NCBI GenBank assembly: GCA_016125285.1
Contig: WGMA01000020.1
Span: 1 to 64,000, forward strand
Origin: Phycisphaera sp.
GTDB taxonomy: Bacteria > Planctomycetota > Phycisphaerae > Phycisphaerales > Zrk34
DNA: 64,000 nt
Direction of reading: 5' to 3'
Below are positions 59,086 to 64,000 of this stretch, piece by piece. Each line of letters opens with the position of its first letter. Position 1 is the stretch's first letter. The notes below the pieces were generated by a model that saw nothing but the letters and a program-made list of their open reading frames with translations, was not told the DNA's origin and did no database searches. Position numbers and translations under genes: made by a program.

Positions 59086-59103
59086 GGGGCTGTGCCCCGG
59101 GAG
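59086..59103 (+). promoter_or_regulatory. Hairpin next to the ribosome binding site of prepilin-like gene 2
   Basis: GGGGC-TGT-GCCCC (59086-59098) directly abuts GGGAG (59099-59103), the ribosome binding site of the gene at 59110. It might influence access to that site. Confidence 0.35.
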
Positions 59104-59109
59104 ATCACC

Positions 59110-60090
59110 ATGGCGGACCACCGCACCCCGTCACCCGCTCGCCGCGTCGCGCCGCGAGGCTTCACGCTGATCGAGCTGCTGGTCGTGATCACGATCATCG
59201 CGCTGCTGGTTGGGATCCTTATGCCGACGATCATCACGTCGGGCATCCGCGCCAAGGAGATGGCGACGCACATGCAGCTGCGTGGTATCGCCAACGCGTG
59301 CATGACCTATCAGGGTGATCAGCACGCGATGCCCGGTGTGGTGTCCGACGCGGAACTCGCCGCGGACCCCGTGCTGCAGTCGGAGCTGACGAGCACCGAG
59401 AACATGCTGTTGAGCCTCATGGGCGCCGTGGTGGACGCGGCGGACGCCTCGCGGCCGTGGTCGCCGTCGAGCGTGCCGCCGAGCATGACGGGTCGCGTGG
59501 TGGACTTGGACCTGATCGGTTCGGGCGCCCGCAGTCGCGCGGGGCATCGCCTCGGGTCGTACCTCTCTCCCAGCGACATGGAACTCGCCACGATCACCGG
59601 CACGCTCGGGGCCGACAACGACGTGCCCGAACTCGTCGACCGCTGGCGGGGCCTTCCGATCCTGGCGCTGCGGGCGCAGACGCCCAAGACGCCCTCGGTG
59701 CTTGCGGCCGACAGCGGGCTCAACGCCTACTTCCTCCGCAACACGGTCCGCGACTACACCGAGGCGATGACGCTCAAGTCCGCCCGCGGCGACGTGCTCA
59801 ATCAGCGGAGCTTTTCGATGCTGTCGGACGTGGCGGTCGGCTCGCCCGACGCGGCGAACAACCTGGCGTGGATCGTCGCCCAGTCGCAGATGAGCAACGT
59901 CACGTCCGGCGTCAGCGGCTCGGCAAACGACGGCAACGACGCTGCTCGAGGCAGCCTCGTTCTCATCGCCGCGGGTTACGACCAGATTTACTTCAGTAAG
60001 GACGAACTCGACGAGTACCCCACCGAGGACGCGATCGACGATTTCGCCGACCTTAAGGGCTTCGATGACATCATCGAGGTCGCCCAGTGA
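59110..60090 (+). CDS. Prepilin-type N-terminal cleavage/methylation protein 2
   Basis: 326 residues from ATG 59110 (MADHRTPSPARRVAPRG), placed by GGGAGATC. Signal APRGFTLIELLVVITIIALL. It shares TENMLLSLMGAV, YLSPSDMELATITG, VPELVDRWRGLPILALRA, LVLIAAGYDQIYFSKDELDE and the ending LKGFDDIIEVAQ with the neighbouring paralogs. Exported through the prepilin peptidase route. Probably one operon with genes 1 and 3, though the gaps (148 and 77 bases) could hold extra promoters. Confidence 0.88.
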   Translation: MADHRTPSPARRVAPRGFTLIELLVVITIIALLVGILMPTIITSGIRAKEMATHMQLRGIANACMTYQGDQHAMPGVVSDAELAADPVLQSELTSTENMLLSLMGAVVDAADASRPWSPSSVPPSMTGRVVDLDLIGSGARSRAGHRLGSYLSPSDMELATITGTLGADNDVPELVDRWRGLPILALRAQTPKTPSVLAADSGLNAYFLRNTVRDYTEAMTLKSARGDVLNQRSFSMLSDVAVGSPDAANNLAWIVAQSQMSNVTSGVSGSANDGNDAARGSLVLIAAGYDQIYFSKDELDEYPTEDAIDDFADLKGFDDIIEVAQ

Positions 60091-60167
60091 AAACCCCCGT
60101 TTGTTGTTCGGCCATGGGGCCAACGGTACAATTCAAAGGCTACGGGATGACACCTCAGGAGAGCACC

Positions 60168-61148
60168 ATGTCTGCAACGGATTCTCGGCGTCGCATCGTG
60201 CGAGGCTTTACGCTGGTCGAACTGCTGGTGGTGATCGCGATCATCATCCTGCTGATCGGCATCCTCCTGCCGGCGCTGAACTCCGCGCGCGACCGCGCTA
60301 AGAAGACGGCGGTGCAGATTCAGCTTGAGTCGATCGCCGACGCCTGCGAGAGCTATCACTTCGAGTACAGCGCCTACCCCGGCTATTTCACCGACGCGGA
60401 GATCGCCGACACGATCGGCGCCGAGTTCTCGAACAACGAGAACCTTGTGATCAGCTTGATGGGTTACGTACAGACCTCCAATACCGGCTACGTCCCCACC
60501 GGTTCGTCGATGCCTACGACGAGCCCGGATTATAAGTCGATCAATATCGATAAAATCGGTGACGGCCCGCTTACCCGTCAGGGCGCCGCTCACTCGCCGT
60601 TCTACTCGCCGAGTTCTCGCGAACTCTTCGCGATCCCCGACGACGGCGGCAGCGAGCCCTTGATGCCGGAAATCGTCGACAACTGGAAGGGCATACCGAT
60701 CCTTTACTATCGCGCTAATCCGCGTGGCACGAAGCCGGTCTCCGAGACCAGCGCGGGCGGCGGCACGTACTACCGCAACGCCAACAAGAAGTACTTCAAC
60801 CGCGCGGCGCTGACCAACCAGAAGGAAGACCAGTACATCCAGAGTCAGGTCAGCCTGATCTCGAACACCGGCGCCGGCTCGGCGACGACCGCGGACAACA
60901 ACATGTCGTGGATCGTGGCGAATCGCAAGCTCACCACTCTCTCCGCGGAAAACTCGAGCTTTCCGATTCACCCGAGCAACGATGCCAACGGCACGGGTGA
61001 CGTGGCGAAGGGCGGTTTTGTGCTGATCGCTGCCGGCAAAGACGGCACCTATTTCGACAAGGACGCGCTGAGTGCGGGAACCTACATCGACGCCTATGAA
61101 GATGTCGATGAGTTGGATGACATCATTGTCTTCGGCGGCAACCGCTGA
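60168..61148 (+). CDS. Prepilin-type N-terminal cleavage/methylation protein 3
   Basis: 326 residues from ATG 60168 (MSATDSRRRIVRGFTLVELL) behind AGGAGAG; the frame is open back to 60087 but lacks a ribosome binding site there. Signal RGFTLVELLVVIAIIILLIG. Shared blocks: NENLVISLMGYV, FYSPSSRELFAIPD, MPEIVDNWKGIPILYYRA, FVLIAAGKDGTYFDKDAL and DELDDIIVFGG. Third of three tandem paralogs. The conserved ends and variable middles suggest duplication followed by divergence of a surface-exposed region. Confidence 0.88.
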   Translation: MSATDSRRRIVRGFTLVELLVVIAIIILLIGILLPALNSARDRAKKTAVQIQLESIADACESYHFEYSAYPGYFTDAEIADTIGAEFSNNENLVISLMGYVQTSNTGYVPTGSSMPTTSPDYKSINIDKIGDGPLTRQGAAHSPFYSPSSRELFAIPDDGGSEPLMPEIVDNWKGIPILYYRANPRGTKPVSETSAGGGTYYRNANKKYFNRAALTNQKEDQYIQSQVSLISNTGAGSATTADNNMSWIVANRKLTTLSAENSSFPIHPSNDANGTGDVAKGGFVLIAAGKDGTYFDKDALSAGTYIDAYEDVDELDDIIVFGGNR

Positions 61149-61352
61149 TCGATCGAGATTGAGCGATCAGGTCGCGTGGAGCCTGAGTGACGTCGTGAGG
61201 CCGTTACGCTCACTTCAAAATCATTGCCAACCCGGTAGTGCTATAATCGCTGGCGAATGCGGTCCTCACGGGCCGAAGCGGGGCGTCACGCATCACGGGA
61301 ATGTCTACGTGCTCCGCGCGACCCTCGGCTCGCTCAAGGAAAAGCCGTAGCC

Positions 61353-62003
61353 GTGACCAGCGCACCCGAGAATTCGACCGCTCGTTCGACGCTTCGACCC
61401 GCGGTGTTCCTCGACCGTGACGGGACCGTGATCCGACACGTGCCGTATCTCGTCGACCCGGCTGACGTGGCGCTGGTGGACGGCGCGGGCGAGTCGATCG
61501 CGGCGCTGCAGCGGGCCGGCTACGCGTGCGTGATCGTGACGAACCAATCGGCGATCGGGCGCGGCATGCTCACCGAGGCGGGGCTTGCCGGCGTGCACCG
61601 CGTGATGGACGAGCAACTGGCGACGCACGGCGTGACGCTGGACGGGCTTTATCACTCGCCGCATGCGCCGACACAGAAGGATCACGCGGTCATCGAGCAT
61701 CACGACCGCAAGCCCGGGCCGGGCATGCTGCAGCGCGCCGCCGCGGAACTCGGGCTCGACATCGGCCGCTCGTGGATGGTCGGCGACTCGCTGAAAGACA
61801 CGCACGCGGGGCGCAACGCCACGGTGCGTGGGACGGTGCTGGTGCTGACCGGCGAGGGTGGTGAGGTTGATCGGATGGACCGATCGATCGATCATGTGGC
61901 CGACGACCTGCCGGCGGCGGTGGCGTTTATCCTGCACGCCGACGGTCACGACGATGCGCTGCCGCCGGCGGCGCGGTGGACCGAGGAGTCCGAGTCACGA
62001 TGA
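61353..62003 (+). CDS. D-glycero-D-manno-heptose 1,7-bisphosphate 7-phosphatase-like HAD phosphatase
   Basis: 216 residues from GTG 61353 (AAGGAAA upstream). ATG 61257, nine bases after a TATAAT at 61242, would add a 32-residue basic extension without family similarity. Motifs of GmhB/histidinol-phosphatase HADs: VFLDRDGTVIRHVPYL (nucleophile DxD), VIVTNQSAIGRG, CxxC-less HSPHAPTQKDHAVIEHHDRK, and WMVGDSLKDTHAGRNA. The region where GmhB has zinc-binding Cys instead has His (YHSPHA). With a GmhA-like gene two positions downstream, ADP-heptose supply for surface glycans is the likely role. The stop overlaps galE by ATGA. Confidence 0.85.
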   Translation: MTSAPENSTARSTLRPAVFLDRDGTVIRHVPYLVDPADVALVDGAGESIAALQRAGYACVIVTNQSAIGRGMLTEAGLAGVHRVMDEQLATHGVTLDGLYHSPHAPTQKDHAVIEHHDRKPGPGMLQRAAAELGLDIGRSWMVGDSLKDTHAGRNATVRGTVLVLTGEGGEVDRMDRSIDHVADDLPAAVAFILHADGHDDALPPAARWTEESESR

Positions 62004-63010
62004 GGCTGCTGCTGACAGGTGGGGCCGGTTACGTGGGCAGCGCCTGCCTGCGGTGGCTGTTGCGCCACGGGCACGATCCGTTCGCGTACGACAACCTCAG
62101 CGAGGGGAACACGGCGTCGGTGCCTGGCGATCGGCTGATCGTCGGCGACGTGGGCGATCGCGACGCGCTGGCCCGTGCGATGCACGAGGTGGGCGCCCAG
62201 GCCGTGATGCACTTCGCCGCGCTGGCGTCGGTGCCGCAGTCGATCAGCGACCCCGACACGTACTGGCGCGTCAACGTCGGCGGCACGAAGAACGTGCTCG
62301 ACGCCATGCGCGACGTCGGCGTCGACCGCGTGCTGTTCTCATCGACGGCCGCGACGTACGGCTTCGACGCCGCGATGCCGCTGACGGAGGACTCACCCCA
62401 GCAGCCGCAGACGCCGTACGGCACGACCAAGCTCGCCTGCGAGTGGATGATCAAGGAGTACAGCCGGGCGTACGGCATCGGCTACGCGATCCTGCGTTAC
62501 TTCAACGCCGCGGGCGCCGACCCGGACGGCCGATTCGGTGAATGCCGGCGTCACGAGGGGCACCTGATCCCGCTCGTGCTCTACGCGGCGCAGGGCAAGC
62601 GTGACAAGATCCTCATCTACGGCGGCGACTGGCCGACGCCCGACGGCACCTGCGTCCGCGACTACATCCACACCGACGACCTCGCGCAGGCGCACCAGCT
62701 TGCCGTCGAAGCGTCGAAGCCCGGCGGCGGGGCGGTGTACAACCTGTCCAACGGCGCCGGCGTCTCGGTCATGCAGGTCGTCCAGACGTGTGAGCAGGTC
62801 GTCGGGCGACCGATCCCGCACGAGGTGGTCGACCGTCGCCCGGGCGATCCGCCGACGCTCATCGCCAGCTCCGCCCGTATCCAGTCCGAGCTGGGCTGGT
62901 CGCCGCGTTACCCCGACATCCGCGACATCGTCGAAACCGCGTGGCGATGGCACCACACCCATCCGCACGGCTACGCCGACCAACACGCCGAGACCAAGCA
63001 GCATGACTGA
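62000..63010 (+). CDS. galE: UDP-glucose 4-epimerase (NAD-dependent SDR)
   Basis: Interconverts UDP-glucose and UDP-galactose or N-acetyl forms. 336 residues from ATG 62000, inside the stop of the preceding gene. NAD site TGGAGYVGSACLRWL, MHFAALASVPQS, FSSTAATYGF, the catalytic PYGTTKLACEW (YxxxK), ILRYFNAAGADPDG, and DGTCVRDYIHTDDLAQAH are all standard GalE. It overlaps the following gene by eight bases. Substrate width (acetylated or not) cannot be read directly. Confidence 0.93.
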   Translation: MRLLLTGGAGYVGSACLRWLLRHGHDPFAYDNLSEGNTASVPGDRLIVGDVGDRDALARAMHEVGAQAVMHFAALASVPQSISDPDTYWRVNVGGTKNVLDAMRDVGVDRVLFSSTAATYGFDAAMPLTEDSPQQPQTPYGTTKLACEWMIKEYSRAYGIGYAILRYFNAAGADPDGRFGECRRHEGHLIPLVLYAAQGKRDKILIYGGDWPTPDGTCVRDYIHTDDLAQAHQLAVEASKPGGGAVYNLSNGAGVSVMQVVQTCEQVVGRPIPHEVVDRRPGDPPTLIASSARIQSELGWSPRYPDIRDIVETAWRWHHTHPHGYADQHAETKQHD

Positions 63011-63587
63011 CACCATGAGCAACACGCACGCCGACATCGTCGACTCGCTCCGCACCAGTTCCGCGGTGATCGCCTCGCTGGAGAGCCAAGCCGACACGCT
63101 GGCGGCGATCTGCGACGCGGTCGTCGGCGCGCTGCAGAACGGCAACAAGCTGTTGACGGCGGGGCACGGCGGCAGCGCGGCTGAGGCGTTGCACATGGCC
63201 GAGGAACTGCTCGGGCGGTTCAAGTCGAACCGCCGTCCGCTGCCGGCGGTGGCGCTCGTGGCCGACCCGACGTTGATGACCTGCATCGCCAACGACTTCG
63301 GCTTCGAGGCGCTGTTCCCGCGGCAGGTCGAGGGGCTCGGACAGCCCGGCGACGTGCTGGTGATCTTCACGTCGAGCGGCAACGGCGACGGATTTCTCCA
63401 GGCCGTCGACGTCGCGCGGGGCAAGGGCATGATCAGCGTCGGTCTGATCGGCAAGGACGGCGGCCCGCTCGCCGGGCGATGCGACCACGAGCTGATCGTC
63501 GCCCACGACGAGACCGCCCGCGTGCAGGAGGCGCACACCGTGATCCTGCACGTGATCCTCGAGGCGGTCGAACGCGCGTTCACGTGA
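63003..63587 (+). CDS. Sedoheptulose 7-phosphate isomerase-like SIS protein (GmhA type)
   Basis: 194 residues from ATG 63003 (a Met at 63015 is possible). SIS-fold phosphosugar isomerase: ALQNGNKLLTAGHGGSAAEA is the GmhA signature (in E. coli ICGNGGSxxDAxH), followed by FGFEALFPRQVEGLGQPGDV, FTSSGNGDG and a C-terminal zinc and active-site region VQEAHTVILHVILEAVE (the E and H of the GmhA site). It makes D-glycero-D-manno-heptose 7-phosphate for heptose-containing glycans, with the HAD phosphatase two genes upstream. Confidence 0.9.
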   Translation: MTDTMSNTHADIVDSLRTSSAVIASLESQADTLAAICDAVVGALQNGNKLLTAGHGGSAAEALHMAEELLGRFKSNRRPLPAVALVADPTLMTCIANDFGFEALFPRQVEGLGQPGDVLVIFTSSGNGDGFLQAVDVARGKGMISVGLIGKDGGPLAGRCDHELIVAHDETARVQEAHTVILHVILEAVERAFT

Positions 63588-63611
63588 TCCGTCCCGTTCG
63601 TAGGAGTCGCG

Positions 63612-64000
63612 ATGACGCCCCGCCCAGAGGATGACACTTCGACGCCGCCCCCCGGCTCGGCCGACACGGTGGTCCTCGATGGCGTGTCGCTGGCGGCGAT
63701 GACCGAGCGGGGCTGTATCGATCGCGTTCTGGACGACCTCGACGCCGGCGTGGGTGGGTGGCTGGTGACGGTGCACCTGGACATGCTGCGTCGGGTTCGC
63801 CGGGTCGATGAACTCCGTGAGTTGATCGGCGCCGCGACGCTGCGCGTGGCCGACGGCATGCCGTTGGTGTGGGCCAGTCGCCTGCAACGCACGCCGCTGC
63901 CGGGCCGCGTGGCGGGGTCGAACCTCGTCGATACGCTCAGCGGCGCGGCGGCGGAGCGTGAGCGGTCGGTGTTTCTGCTGGGCGGCAACCCGGGCACGGC
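63612..64000 (+). CDS. WecG/TagA/CpsF-family glycosyltransferase (N-terminal part, runs off right edge)
   Basis: Start ATG 63612 behind AGGAG; 129 codons are visible and no stop is reached. After an N-terminal Pro/Ser-rich ~20 residues come VVLDGVSLAAMTERGCIDRV, WLVTVHLDMLRRVRRVDELR, LRVADGMPLVWASRLQRTPL, PGRVAGSNLV and SVFLLGGNPGT. ADGMPLVW and RVxGSDL are hallmarks of the N-acetylmannosaminyl-type transferases that add a sugar to a lipid-linked intermediate. Last gene of the polysaccharide cluster seen here. Confidence 0.88.
   Translation, partial: MTPRPEDDTSTPPPGSADTVVLDGVSLAAMTERGCIDRVLDDLDAGVGGWLVTVHLDMLRRVRRVDELRELIGAATLRVADGMPLVWASRLQRTPLPGRVAGSNLVDTLSGAAAERERSVFLLGGNPGT

Noticed and set aside
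61257-61352. N-terminal extension of the heptose phosphatase from ATG 61257
   Set aside because: It is near a TATAAT and could be leaderless, but the 32 added residues show no family similarity; GTG 61353 fits the phosphatase family start better. Not fully excluded.

Overview
The window is high-GC bacterial chromosome that most resembles a planctomycete of the Phycisphaerae type. This is inferred from gene content: tandem DUF1080 (3-keto-disaccharide hydrolase-like) secreted proteins, a HYExAFE-family protein, a 1403-residue secreted beta-propeller/TPR protein, several proteins with a prepilin-type N-terminal segment, and many genes whose promoter -10 box lies only 6-9 bases before the ATG (leaderless transcripts). 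No rRNA is present. The one intact tRNA (Cys) has no encoded CCA, which fits the CCA-adding enzyme gene in the window.

Layout. 1-140: the end of an ISL3-type insertion sequence. 141-809: promoters and a structured leader for dxs. 810-14090: housekeeping and metabolic genes (dxs, two DUF1080 proteins, aspartate/tyrosine aminotransferase, P1B-type metal ATPase, prfB with a +1 frameshift site, fused indolepyruvate:ferredoxin oxidoreductase). 14240-20667: a GNAT-aminotransferase fusion, bioB, and a twice-repeated pair of small exported proteins. 20737-34658: hisS, two divergent paralogous methyltransferases, rsmD, the CCA enzyme, the large beta-propeller protein, an amidase, a Ser/Thr kinase and a HAD-like protein lacking the catalytic Asp.

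34807-45862 is an integrated mobile element of about 11.0 kb with visibly lower GC. It is bounded by a 24-bp direct repeat identical to the 5' part of a tRNA-Cys gene. It encodes, in order: the detached 3' end of its own integrase gene, an HUH Rep-like protein with zinc knuckles, two HU/IHF-like proteins, several small exported or membrane proteins, a 786-residue protein with a degenerate ATPase-like N-terminus and a GyrA C-terminal-domain-like beta-pinwheel, a serine recombinase, a ribbon-helix-helix protein, an excisionase-like protein, a stand-alone copy of the integrase arm-binding domain, and the tyrosine integrase. The attachment core lies inside the integrase gene. Joining the two ends in silico restores one uninterrupted integrase frame, so integration splits the gene, as known for SSV-type archaeal elements. 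It also separates the host tRNA-Cys from its native promoter, which now points into the element.

46053-64000: a GntR/LacI-type regulator, then surface polysaccharide genes: a NusG/RfaH-like antiterminator, two nucleotide-sugar dehydrogenases, a TMTC-like membrane TPR protein, a sterol desaturase-like hydroxylase, three tandem prepilin-like proteins, and a cluster gmhB-like/galE/gmhA-like/WecG-TagA-like running off the right end. Coding calls rest on motif recognition by eye; no database search was run.
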